This document shows, piece after piece, positions 8,185-15,381 of a stretch of DNA of 64,000 nucleotides. The DNA lies in assembly GCF_007830065.1 (NCBI RefSeq), contig NZ_VLKK01000004.1, positions 274,596-338,595 of the forward strand. Reading direction: 5' to 3'. Position 1 is the first letter of the stretch; each line of letters starts with the position of its first letter. The DNA is from Sphingobium wenxiniae. Its GTDB lineage: Bacteria > Pseudomonadota > Alphaproteobacteria > Sphingomonadales > Sphingomonadaceae. The position numbers and the translations under genes are program-made. Below the pieces are notes generated by a model. It was not told the origin of the DNA. It ran no database searches and saw only the letters and a program-made list of their open reading frames with translations.

Positions 8185-8367
8185 ATGTTGAGCCAAGACC
8201 TCATTGCGGGGGCCACTGCCGCCGCCACCTATGCGGGCCTCACGCCGCGAGCGATTTACCACCTTGTCGAACAGGGCCACCTCCCTGTGATCCGCAAGGG
8301 CAAGCGCCTGTATTTCCGTAAGTCGGAACTGGAAGCGGCGTTCCGTTCGGAGGCGGTCAATGGCTGA
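8185..8367 (+). CDS. AlpA/excisionase-like DNA-binding protein
   Basis: 60 residues with a MerR/excisionase-type winged helix: ATAAATYAGLTPRAIYHLVE, QGHLPVIRKGKRLYF and RKSELEAAF. AlpA-like proteins in satellites act as excisionase or as activator of integrase and late genes, and are the de-repressed master regulators in PICIs. The ATG at 8185 follows GGAG with 8-base spacing. It begins the rightward gene set of the island and overlaps the next gene by 8 bases. Confidence 0.75.
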   Translation: MLSQDLIAGATAAATYAGLTPRAIYHLVEQGHLPVIRKGKRLYFRKSELEAAFRSEAVNG

Positions 8368-8587
8368 GCGGCCTAAGCTGTCGCTGCTGCGGACTGATCG
8401 CCGCATCCTCATCACGCAGGAGGGCGGGCAATTTCGCGTCTGCGTCGATCCCGCACCCGATGGCCCGGACCTGACGGCCATCTTCCCGACCTATCGCGCG
8501 GCGCGTGGCAATGCTGGTGGCCTGCGTCTCGTGCATCGCTGGTCGATCATCGACCAGACATGTCCCGGCGAGGGAATGAGCAAGTGA
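8360..8587 (+). CDS. Small island protein of unknown function
   Basis: 75 residues (begins MAERPKLSLLRTDRRILITQ, contains FRVCVDPAPDGPDLTAIFPT). It overlaps the alpA-like gene by 8 bases, so it is probably translationally coupled and expressed early. No domain or motif is recognised. Codon use and GC match the neighbours. Likely a real gene because of the overlap and the coding character. Confidence 0.6.
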   Translation: MAERPKLSLLRTDRRILITQEGGQFRVCVDPAPDGPDLTAIFPTYRAARGNAGGLRLVHRWSIIDQTCPGEGMSK

Positions 8588-8652
8588 AGCAAGCGGTCGA
8601 GGGAACGGCTGGAACCCGTTCACCCCGACCTGTTCAACTCGGAGCATACCAA

Positions 8653-8901
8653 ATGAACGGAACTGATATAGCAACTAAGGAGGGCGCTGTCGCCCCGACA
8701 TTCATCCGTCCCGACACAATCGACGCTACGGCGCTGCTTGCGTGCATCGAAAGGCACCTTCATCATACTGGCACCTATGCCACCGTTTTCGGGCAGCGTG
8801 CCGTCAATGATCCCAGATTTGTGCATGATCTTCGCAAGGGTCGCCGCGTCACCCGCCGCACCGCTTCGCGTGTCGAATCCTATCTGGCGAAGGGGGCGTG
8901 A
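8653..8901 (+). CDS. Small HTH-like protein, copy 1 of duplicated cassette
   Basis: 82 residues from the ATG at 8653. The C-terminal half (TVFGQRAVNDPRFVHDLRKG, then RTASRVESYLAKGA) looks like a compact helix-turn-helix with a recognition helix around NDPRFVHDLRKG. The protein is clearly paralogous to the product of 12567-12815 in the same island. The next gene is duplicated along with it. It may regulate replication or late genes; function is not established. Confidence 0.65.
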   Translation: MNGTDIATKEGAVAPTFIRPDTIDATALLACIERHLHHTGTYATVFGQRAVNDPRFVHDLRKGRRVTRRTASRVESYLAKGA

Positions 8902-8903
8902 CC

Positions 8904-9113
8904 ATGGAGGCGATAGACCACCCCAGCGCGCAGCCCGTGCCCCCTGCTGCTGTCTCCCGCATCCTGTCGCGCTTTTCGCGGACGGAGCTAGAGGGCTTTG
9001 TCGCGGTAGCCATCGATCTGATGGACGTGGCAGACGACGACCCCGATCTTGAGGACGACGACCCCGCTGGCGGCAATGTCGAGGACGAGGGCGAGCGGGA
9101 GGAAGGCGACTGA
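8904..9113 (+). CDS. Small acidic protein, copy 1 of duplicated cassette
   Basis: 69 residues. The N-terminal half (HPSAQPVPPAAVSRILSRFS, RTELEGFVAVAIDLMDV) is shared with the product of 12818-13132; the tail is a run of Asp/Glu (DDDPDLEDDDP). I prefer the ATG at 8904, which has AGGGGG 7 bases upstream, over the in-frame GTG at 8898. Its stop overlaps the start of the replication gene (TGATG). Unknown function; the acidic tail could mimic DNA, which is speculation. Confidence 0.6.
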   Translation: MEAIDHPSAQPVPPAAVSRILSRFSRTELEGFVAVAIDLMDVADDDPDLEDDDPAGGNVEDEGEREEGD

Positions 9114-10006
9114 TGGCGAAGCGGAAAGCACGCGCTGACTGTCGGGCCGACACGCGGGGAGGGGCATGGGCGGGCATCCCCGTCTGTGTCGTCAACAGCC
9201 CTGCCTATCGTGACCTGAGCCTGTGGGCGCGTGCGATCCTTGTCGAGCTGGTCGCGCGCATGAACGGCTATAACAACGGGCACATTGCCCTGAGCGTGGC
9301 GGAAATCTGCACGGCGCTGAGCAATAGCAGCCGGAGCCGTGCGGCCAAGGCGATTGCCGAGCTTATGGAGCATGGCTTCATTGACGTGACGCACGAGGCG
9401 ATGTGGAAGGAGCGGAAGGCGCGTGAGTATCGCCTGACGTTCGTGACGACCGCTTACCCGCCCTTCGGCGCGACCAATGATTATCGGAACTGGGAACCCC
9501 GGAAACAAAACAGCGGTAACGGTGTGTTACCAGAAACACCCTCTACTGGTAACGGTGTGTTACCAGACGCCGTTTCCACTGGTAACGGTGCGTTACCAAG
9601 GCTTTTGGCGCATCAACGGAAATCCGCCAAAAATGGGAAATCGCCCAATCCTGTTTCTGGTAACACACCGTTCCCCCTTATATATAACCATACCCCTCCC
9701 CGAAAAACGGGGGATGGAAACAAGTCTGACAGCACTGGAAACATGGATGGGCCATCGCAGGCCGTGCCCCCCTCAAAAGGGGGCGACGGGCAGAGCGCGG
9801 CGGTCATTAGGGAAAAGCTGAAAAGCCTGCTGCGGTCCAGCCCTACGGGAACGCAGACACGGCTTGCCGAGGCTGCACGGATACCGGGCGGCACCCTCTC
9901 CAAATTCATCAACGAGGGCAAGGCGCTGTCGGCGGCCCATAGTGTGCGGCTGCAACTCACAATGGCGGAACTGGAAAAATCGGCGGGCGCATCGCGTGCC
10001 GCGTGA
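9113..10006 (+). CDS. Replication initiator-like protein with embedded iterons
   Basis: 297 residues. Residues 1-125 form a winged-helix initiator-like domain (VVNSPAYRDLSLWARAILVE, LSVAEICTALSNSSRSRAAK, AIAELMEHGFIDV, EYRLTF). Residues about 133-165 are an 11-residue repeat (GNGVLP, GNGVLP, GNGALP) encoded by DNA iterons. The C-terminus has a second helix-turn-helix (TRLAEAARIPGGTLSKFINE). The arrangement recalls lambda O, whose origin lies inside its own gene. The role as initiator is inferred from domain layout and the repeats; it starts on the TGATG overlap at 9113. Confidence 0.7.
   Translation: MAKRKARADCRADTRGGAWAGIPVCVVNSPAYRDLSLWARAILVELVARMNGYNNGHIALSVAEICTALSNSSRSRAAKAIAELMEHGFIDVTHEAMWKERKAREYRLTFVTTAYPPFGATNDYRNWEPRKQNSGNGVLPETPSTGNGVLPDAVSTGNGALPRLLAHQRKSAKNGKSPNPVSGNTPFPLIYNHTPPRKTGDGNKSDSTGNMDGPSQAVPPSKGGDGQSAAVIREKLKSLLRSSPTGTQTRLAEAARIPGGTLSKFINEGKALSAAHSVRLQLTMAELEKSAGASRAA
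9515..9689 (+). repeat. Iteron array with AT-rich stretch: putative replication origin
   Basis: GGTAACGGTGTGTTACC occurs at 9515-9531 and 9548-9564, and GGTAACGGTGCGTTACC at 9581-9597, an exact 33-base period. An inverted, one-mismatch copy (GGTAACACACCGTTCCC) is at 9659-9675, directly followed by TTATATATAACC (9678-9689). Each unit is itself a dyad (GGTAAC/GTTACC). Iterons beside an AT-rich unwinding stretch inside the initiator gene match the lambda-type origin plan. Confidence 0.75.
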
Positions 10007-10018
10007 AGGGAGCGAACA

Positions 10019-10261
10019 ATGAGCATTTCGGATAAACTGATGGGCGCGTCCTATCCTGCTGTGACGATAGAGAAATGGACGGGGCTTGATGGCTGGCCCT
10101 ACCTGCGCGTGTTCCTCATGACTGGCCCACATGATGAGCCGGTGCCAGAGGGCCGAGAATATCAGACTAGAGCGGAGGCGGTGGCCGCAGCTGAGACATT
10201 CGGCGCGGCGCTGCTGCCTGCTGGCTTCCAGATTGTTCATATGACCGATGGCCGTGGCTGA
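10019..10261 (+). CDS. Small island protein of unknown function
   Basis: 80 residues from the ATG at 10019 (MSISDKLMGASYPAVTIEKW, then TGLDGWPYLRVFLM). It starts 12 bases after the replication gene and overlaps the HNH gene by 14 bases, so it is part of the same transcription unit. No motif is recognised. It sits where many satellites carry the small terminase, but shows no convincing helix-turn-helix or coiled coil, so I do not call it that. Confidence 0.6.
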   Translation: MSISDKLMGASYPAVTIEKWTGLDGWPYLRVFLMTGPHDEPVPEGREYQTRAEAVAAAETFGAALLPAGFQIVHMTDGRG

Positions 10262-10643
10262 CTGGCCCTACAACACCGTGCAGTGGCAGCGCCTGCGTCT
10301 GGCTCACCTTGCTATCGAACCGATGTGCAGGGGGTGCAGGGAGCGCGGGCAACTCGCCCCCGCCAACACGGTGGATCATGTCCATCCTATCAGCGAGGGC
10401 GGGCCTGCTTTTCCCGGCCATGACGGTCTAGCATCCTACTGCGCCGGTTGCCACAGCGCCAAAACAGCGAGGGGTGCAGAGGCAGGCGCGATCAGGAGCG
10501 CGAAGCCGCGACGGGGCTGCGATGTGAACGGCACACCGCTCGACCCGGCGCATCCGTGGAACAGCGAAAAATCGCTCAGGGCTGACGGATCAGGACCGAC
10601 GCCTGACCTTCACAATCAGTTAGTTTCAAAAGGAAACCTATAA
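10248..10643 (+). CDS. HNH endonuclease
   Basis: 131 residues. Zinc ligands and the HNH core are visible: C27 and C30 in MCRGCRERG, VDHVHPISEGG with the catalytic D43-H44 pair, and C65/C68-H69 in SYCAGCHSAKT. In HK97-like phages and capsid-forming satellites an HNH nuclease precedes the terminase and supports cos DNA cleavage and packaging. Its stop overlaps the terminase start by one base (TAATG), showing tight coupling. Confidence 0.88.
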   Translation: MAVADWPYNTVQWQRLRLAHLAIEPMCRGCRERGQLAPANTVDHVHPISEGGPAFPGHDGLASYCAGCHSAKTARGAEAGAIRSAKPRRGCDVNGTPLDPAHPWNSEKSLRADGSGPTPDLHNQLVSKGNL

Positions 10644-12229
10644 TGGGTGCAAGGGGTCCGGGCGCTGGTCGCCTGAAAGCCGTTGCTGCGAGGGCTGTGT
10701 CGGCTGCGCTTCCGTGGGAGCAGGAGAACATGCCGCCTGCCGAGAAGGTGTTGGCCTTCCTGCGAACCCTGCCCATCGTGTCGGGCCTCAAGGCTGGCGA
10801 GAAGATGGAATTGCTGGCGTTTCAGGAGCAATTCGTGCGCGGGATATATGAACCCTGCGACGATCAGGGCAAGCGTCTGGTGCGTCTTGCTGCGCTGTCT
10901 GTGGCGCGTGGCAACGGCAAATCTGGTCTGCTGGCCGGTCTGTCGCTGGCTCACCTCATGGGGCCGATGCTGGAACCCTATGGCGAGTGCTATGCCGCCG
11001 CACTCGACCGCGAACAGGCTGCGGTCCTGTATCGCATGGTCTGCGCCTATATTTACGAAACCCCATGGATGGCTGCGCGTGTGAATATCCGCGACCAGTT
11101 CAAGGAAATCACCGACCACGAAAGCGGCTCGATCTGGCGGGCGCTGACTTCGGACGCGCGCAAGGCCCACGGCTTGGCCCCGTCCTTCTGGGTGGCGGAC
11201 GAGGTGGCGCAATGGCGATCCCGTGAACTATGGGATAATCTGCGGACGGGCATGGCGAAGCGCAAACATGCCCTGGGCGTCACGATCAGCACGCAGGCGG
11301 CGGACGATCTGCATTTCTGGTCTGAGATGCTGGACGCGGAGCCAGCACCATCGGTCTATGTCCAGCTTCACGCCGCACCTGATGATTGCGCGCTGGATGA
11401 CCGGGAGGCATGGGCGGCGGCTAATCCTGCGCTGGGCGCGTTCCTCAATGAGGATGAGTTTGCGGACGCTGCGGCTATGGCCATGCGCTCGCCATCCTTT
11501 GCACCTGCCTTCCGCCTGCTGAACCTCAACCAGCGGATTGCAGCCGAGGGCCGGTTCATCGAACAGGCGGATTGGGACGCGAACGGCGATCCCTTCGACC
11601 TGGCCGAGATGGAGGGCAAGCGATGCTATGGGGGCCTCGACCTGTCCAGCACGCGCGACCTGACCGCGCTGGCACTGTGGTTCCCTGATGAGGGCAAGCT
11701 GCTGGTCTGGCATTGGGTGCCTGCCGACACGATAGGCGAGCGCGTCGAGCGCGACCGCGTGCCCTATGATCGCTGGGCGGAGGATGGCTGGATCGAAAAG
11801 ACCGTGGGCCGCGCAACGGATCGTGTCGCCATTGCGCGCCAGCTTGCCGATATTCGCGGACGCTATGACGTGCAGGGCATCGCCTTCGACCGCTGGCGCT
11901 TTGAGGATTTGGGCAAACTGCTGTCGGATGAAGGGATTGACCTGCCCATGATGGAGTTCGTGCCGGGGTTCAAAAGCTATGCCCCTGCTGTGGATGCGTT
12001 CGAACGCGCGGTGCTCGACCGCAAGATGCAGCACAACGGCAATCCCCTGCTGCGCTGGCAGGCGGGCAACGTCATGGTCGAGACGGACCCGACCGGCAAC
12101 CGCAAGCCGACAAAGGCAAAGAGCCTGGACCGCATCGACGGCATCGTGTCAGCCATCATGGCCTGCGGACTCGCGGCCACCGATGAGGGGCCGCAAGTCT
12201 ACAAGGGCGATGGGCTGATGTGGGTTTAG
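10643..12229 (+). CDS. terL: Terminase large subunit
   Basis: 528 residues. The ATPase half has Walker A (ARGNGKS, 88-94) and Walker B with the catalytic Glu (FWVADE, 182-187). The nuclease half shows the acidic residues of an RNase H-like fold (YGGLDLSSTRDLTALAL, GIAFDRWRFEDL, KSLDRIDGIVSAIMACGL). It pumps DNA into preformed heads. The start MGARGPGAGRLK resembles the first residues of P27-type small terminases, but no separate small subunit is seen. Bases 10807-11340 are identical by eye to 63228-63761 in the second island. Confidence 0.95.
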   Translation: MGARGPGAGRLKAVAARAVSAALPWEQENMPPAEKVLAFLRTLPIVSGLKAGEKMELLAFQEQFVRGIYEPCDDQGKRLVRLAALSVARGNGKSGLLAGLSLAHLMGPMLEPYGECYAAALDREQAAVLYRMVCAYIYETPWMAARVNIRDQFKEITDHESGSIWRALTSDARKAHGLAPSFWVADEVAQWRSRELWDNLRTGMAKRKHALGVTISTQAADDLHFWSEMLDAEPAPSVYVQLHAAPDDCALDDREAWAAANPALGAFLNEDEFADAAAMAMRSPSFAPAFRLLNLNQRIAAEGRFIEQADWDANGDPFDLAEMEGKRCYGGLDLSSTRDLTALALWFPDEGKLLVWHWVPADTIGERVERDRVPYDRWAEDGWIEKTVGRATDRVAIARQLADIRGRYDVQGIAFDRWRFEDLGKLLSDEGIDLPMMEFVPGFKSYAPAVDAFERAVLDRKMQHNGNPLLRWQAGNVMVETDPTGNRKPTKAKSLDRIDGIVSAIMACGLAATDEGPQVYKGDGLMWV

Positions 12230-12468
12230 ATGCCGCCCAGCTTTACCATACCGGCGCGCGGGCTGGCGGGGCTTTTCAACCAGACCGATGCAATGAATGC
12301 TTCACGATCTTGGATGAAGCCGATTTTATCAATGGGATAATCGCCGGGATTTTCGTCATCGGTGAGCCGCAGGAATTGCCCCGCCTGCGGCATCGTCTCG
12401 AAATCGAAGTCATAGCCGAGATAATCACCCCGCGTCGCGGGATCGGGTATGAATACACGAACCTTCAT
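12226..12468 (-). CDS. Cargo-slot protein A, unknown function
   Basis: 80 residues on the minus strand from the ATG at 12468 (MKVRVFIPDPATRGDYLGYD). It converges with terL, overlapping by 4 bases. The second island has a gene at the same place and orientation relative to terL (62037-62342). Its protein has the same general pattern: V-R in the first strand, then a P..G..L segment and a terminal hydrophobic strand. They may be distant homologues. I recognise no family. Confidence 0.6.
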   Translation of the reverse strand: MKVRVFIPDPATRGDYLGYDFDFETMPQAGQFLRLTDDENPGDYPIDKIGFIQDREAFIASVWLKSPASPRAGMVKLGGI

Positions 12469-12566
12469 TGACGGATTCCCCCTTTTATGTCCTATTGAGA
12501 GCGGACCGAGCCGCTGCGTCAACAGCGGCCCGGCCCTAACCACAGCAACCTGATTACGAGGTTATC

Positions 12567-12815
12567 ATGGCTAAGCACTCCTTACGGGCGGATTCCGTCT
12601 CCGTCACTATTGCGAATCGCCGTCCTGACACGATCGACGGCACCCCTCTCCTGAAAAAGATCGAAGCGCACATCGTCGCGTGCGGGACATCGCCAACTGT
12701 GTTTGGACGGCGCGCTGTCAATGATCCCTGTCTTGTGTTCGATATGCGGCGCGGGAGGTGGCTGACCCGCCGCACAGCCTCACGCATCGAATCCTATCTG
12801 GCGAAGGGGGCATGA
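12567..12815 (+). CDS. Small HTH-like protein, copy 2 of duplicated cassette
   Basis: 82 residues, paralogous to the product of 8653-8901. Shared blocks are RPDTID, TVFG.RAVNDP and RTASR.ESYLAKGA. The same helix-turn-helix-like C-terminus is present. It sits in the cargo slot between terL and capsid, followed by a copy of the second cassette gene, so both were duplicated as a unit. A GCCGCTG/CAGCGGC hairpin at 12510-12529 lies upstream. Function unknown. Confidence 0.62.
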   Translation: MAKHSLRADSVSVTIANRRPDTIDGTPLLKKIEAHIVACGTSPTVFGRRAVNDPCLVFDMRRGRWLTRRTASRIESYLAKGA

Positions 12816-12817
12816 TG

Positions 12818-13132
12818 ATGGGCGCGATCAATCATCCCTCACGCCAGCCTGTCCCTCCTGCGGCAATCTCCCGCGTCCTGTCGCGCTTTTCCCGTTCCGA
12901 GCTGGAGGGCTTTGTCGCGGTCGCCATCGACTTGCTGGACCTGATGGACGGCGATCCCGACCTGGAGGACAATCATGACGGCGACGACCAAGGTGATCAG
13001 TCATGGATCGAATGGCACATGGCGCGCGGAAGCCAGAATATCCTTCCCGGTCATGAGGATGACGAGGACGCCGATCCGGCCGAGGACGGCGATAGCGATT
13101 GCTGCGCGGCTGGTGATGATCGGTTGCATTGA
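12818..13132 (+). CDS. Small acidic protein, copy 2 of duplicated cassette
   Basis: 104 residues when started at the third of three successive ATGs (12812, 12815, 12818); 12818 matches the start of its paralogue and has AGGGGG 7 bases upstream. Residues 3-45 (NHPSRQPVPPAAISRVLSRF, SELEGFVAVAIDLLD) are close to the copy at 8904-9113. The acidic tail is longer here and differs (GDDQGDQSWIEW, DEDADPAEDGD). Unknown function. Confidence 0.6.
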   Translation: MGAINHPSRQPVPPAAISRVLSRFSRSELEGFVAVAIDLLDLMDGDPDLEDNHDGDDQGDQSWIEWHMARGSQNILPGHEDDEDADPAEDGDSDCCAAGDDRLH

Positions 13133-13164
13133 TCCCGGCTCCCGCTTGCGCGGGCGGGGGCTTA

Positions 13165-13220
13165 TTCCGTGCTTTGCACATAATTCTTGCACCACGTTCC
13201 GTTCCGTGCAATACACGGAA
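13165..13220. promoter_or_regulatory. Operator-promoter region of the 13241 gene
   Basis: TTCCGTGCAATACACGGAA (13202-13220) is an inverted repeat with perfect 7-base arms, and a related site TTCCGTGCTTTGCAC starts at 13165. The 13-base core TTCCGTGCAATAC is also present at 8115-8127 in the opposite sense. TTGCAC (13187-13192) with AATACA 17 bases later gives a weak promoter whose -10 lies in the operator. This suggests repression by the same protein as the alpA-like promoter. Confidence 0.6.
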
Positions 13221-13240
13221 TGAGATTGAAAGGTGCGTAT

Positions 13241-13912
13241 ATGGCTACCATGCCGGAATTGATTGGAGTACTGGAACAGCATCGTGTCGATAGTGGCGCG
13301 ACGTTGGAACTGTTCGGCCGTCGCCTCCGGGAAGCGAACCGGATCACGAAAGGAAAACGCGGGCGCGGCGCTGCCCACATGACCTATTTGGACGCCGCCC
13401 GCATGTTGATCGCTTGCGCGGCGACCGACCACCCGGAGCGCGCCGTTGATGCTGAATATGTATTCAGCAACCTTGTTCGACACTCCGACATGGGCACCGA
13501 CGCCGATTTCCCTATGACTGTGCCCGACGCCCAGACGCTCGACCATGTGCTGGCGATGGCATTGCAGGCCATTGGCGAGGGTAAGGTTGAAGAGGTTGCC
13601 ACGGCCCGCTGGCGGACGAAGTTCCCCCAGCCCGAGATTCCCGTGTCCATCAACATGTGGCTGATGGTTCATCGCAGCCACGTCAGCGCTGATCTGCGAT
13701 TGCTAGATGGTCGCTATATCTACCACCATCCCGCGCTCAAAGCCCTCACCGACAGCACGGCCAATGGTACATTATCAGAGGTTTACAAGGTTGCTACCGA
13801 TGCCTTGAGCCGCGAGACGCATCGCTTCCGCACCGGCAAGAACCTCAGGGCTGAATTCGACGCGCCCCTGTTGCGAACTGTCGCCAACCTAATTGCGGGG
13901 GGGCGGCAATGA
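13241..13912 (+). CDS. Cargo-slot protein B with HTH-like N-terminus
   Basis: 223 residues from the ATG at 13241, with GAAAGG 8 bases upstream. The first 55 residues (LIGVLEQHRVDSGATLELFG, RRLREANRITKGKRGRG, TYLDAARMLIA) recall the small HTH-like cassette proteins of this island (L..IE.H, FGRR, RG..). The remainder is helical with no recognised motif (INMWLMVHRSHVSADLRLL, HRFRTGKNLRAEFDA). It has its own promoter and operator, so it may be expressed separately from the head genes, as island-encoded interference or defence genes often are. That role is speculation. Confidence 0.6.
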   Translation: MATMPELIGVLEQHRVDSGATLELFGRRLREANRITKGKRGRGAAHMTYLDAARMLIACAATDHPERAVDAEYVFSNLVRHSDMGTDADFPMTVPDAQTLDHVLAMALQAIGEGKVEEVATARWRTKFPQPEIPVSINMWLMVHRSHVSADLRLLDGRYIYHHPALKALTDSTANGTLSEVYKVATDALSRETHRFRTGKNLRAEFDAPLLRTVANLIAGGRQ

Positions 13913-14139
13913 ATAATGCCGTCATCCTACATCAAAGCGATTTGGCTATTTGTTCCCGAATCGTCCCCCATTTCAGATTGGGCCTGTGCTGGCCCAATAC
14001 CCGCCTCCCGGCCGGGCGCCCCCGCGTCAGGGCACGAAGCATGGGCACACATGCAGGCCGGACCTTTAGCCATCGTCGCGAGACAGACGGCAATCACCGC
14101 GCCGGGGGCTTCGGTCCCCGGCCAGATTGAGGAAGTGAC
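13913..14139 (+). other. Leader region of the capsid gene
   Basis: 227 bases between the cargo gene and the capsid start. Two short overlapping frames (from 13909 and 13916) have poor coding character (Arg/Pro rich, no motif), so I do not call them genes. The CCGGCCGGGCGCCCCCG stretch near 14010 and GGGGGC near 14104 suggest secondary structure, possibly controlling capsid translation. Confidence 0.35.
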
Positions 14140-15381
14140 ATGAAAACGAGTGACTTGATTGAACAGAGCGCGGCGATCGAGTCGCGCATGAAGGCGGCTC
14201 ACGAAGCCGATGACCAGCCCGCGTTCGAGGCCGCTGAGGCCGAATTCAACGCCATCAAGCCCAAGCTGGAGCGCCAGCGCAAGATTGACGCCATGGAGCG
14301 CCGCGAGGCTGGCACACCACTCAATGGCGACAACAAGCTGACCAGCGAAATCCGTTCCCGCTTCAACATCGGGCGCGCCATCGCGGGCGCTGCGGGGCTG
14401 GCGGTCGATTGGGGCTTCGAGAGCGAGATGCAAGGCGAACTGGCGAAGCGCGCAGGTCGCAATGCCGAGGGTGTATTCATCCCGACCGAGTGCTTCGAAA
14501 CCCGCGTTCTGACCACCACGACCGGTGCCGAACTGGTGCCGACCGATCACCGCCCCGACCAGTATGTCAATGCGCTGGTAGCATCGGCCAAGGTGCGCGC
14601 GCTGGGTTCAACCATCCTTTCCGGCCTCACCGGCAATCTTTCGATCCCACGCGAAACCGCAAGCCCCGCAATCGGCTGGGTCGCGGAGAACACCGCCTTG
14701 ACCGCTGGCGATGCCGATTTTGACAGCATCACCCTGTCGCCCAAACATGCGGGCGCGCTGTCGGAATGGTCCCGCAACATGCTCATGCAGGCCAGCCCGG
14801 ACGTGGAAGCCCTGCTGCGCCAAATGCTGGCCCGCAATCTCGCGCTGGCGATCGACAAGGCGGCTATCCTTGGCGGCGGCGCCAATGAACCCAAGGGCGT
14901 TTTGGCCACGACCGGCATTCAGAAGCTCACGGCCCCGGCTTCGCTGTTCGACGCGGTGGCCGATGCCGTGGCGCTGGCCGATGTGGAGAATGTGGGCGCA
15001 TCGCGCGGCCTGCTGACCACCCCGGAAATCCGCAAGATCGCCGCCAAGGCATTGGACGCCAACGGCCTGCCTATCGGGCTGGACAAGGTTTTCGGCGGCG
15101 TTTCCTCCACCTTCTCCAATCAGGTGCCCAAGACGCTGGGCGGAAGCCCCGGAACCGAGCATGGCATGATCTACGGCGACTGGTCGGAACTGCTGATCGG
15201 CATCTGGTCGGAAATCGACATTCTCGTAAACCCGTTTGAATCGACGGCCTACAGCAAGGGCAATGTCATGATCCGCGCCATGGCGACGGTCGATTGCGCG
15301 GTGCGCCACCCCAAGGCGTTCGTGTCGATCGAGGACGTGACCACGGCGACCCCGGCCATGCCGGAAGTGGTGACGCCCTGA
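14140..15381 (+). CDS. HK97-type major capsid protein
   Basis: 413 residues. The first 100 or so form a charged helical delta/scaffold region (IEQSAAIESRMKAAHEADDQ, LERQRKIDAMERR), followed by the HK97-fold core (TTTGAELVPTDHRPDQYVNA, SIPRETASPAIGWVAENTAL, EWSRNMLMQASPDVEALLRQ, GGGANEPKGVLATTG). The adjacent protease presumably removes the N-terminal region during maturation. Its stop overlaps the protease start (TGATG). The second island has a close relative at 60667-61908; the N-terminal delta regions differ most. Confidence 0.95.
   Translation: MKTSDLIEQSAAIESRMKAAHEADDQPAFEAAEAEFNAIKPKLERQRKIDAMERREAGTPLNGDNKLTSEIRSRFNIGRAIAGAAGLAVDWGFESEMQGELAKRAGRNAEGVFIPTECFETRVLTTTTGAELVPTDHRPDQYVNALVASAKVRALGSTILSGLTGNLSIPRETASPAIGWVAENTALTAGDADFDSITLSPKHAGALSEWSRNMLMQASPDVEALLRQMLARNLALAIDKAAILGGGANEPKGVLATTGIQKLTAPASLFDAVADAVALADVENVGASRGLLTTPEIRKIAAKALDANGLPIGLDKVFGGVSSTFSNQVPKTLGGSPGTEHGMIYGDWSELLIGIWSEIDILVNPFESTAYSKGNVMIRAMATVDCAVRHPKAFVSIEDVTTATPAMPEVVTP

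Noticed and set aside
9515..9689. Regular repeats considered as a short CRISPR array
   Set aside because: The repeats are 17-base dyads within a coding gene, the spacers are 16 bases, and no cas gene is near.
12758..12817. Upstream extension of the acidic cassette gene
   Set aside because: The extension lies inside the preceding gene in another frame and is absent from the paralogue.
13909..14143. Two short overlapping frames before the capsid gene
   Set aside because: Arg/Pro/Gly-rich low-quality translations without a good ribosome binding site; more likely leader RNA.
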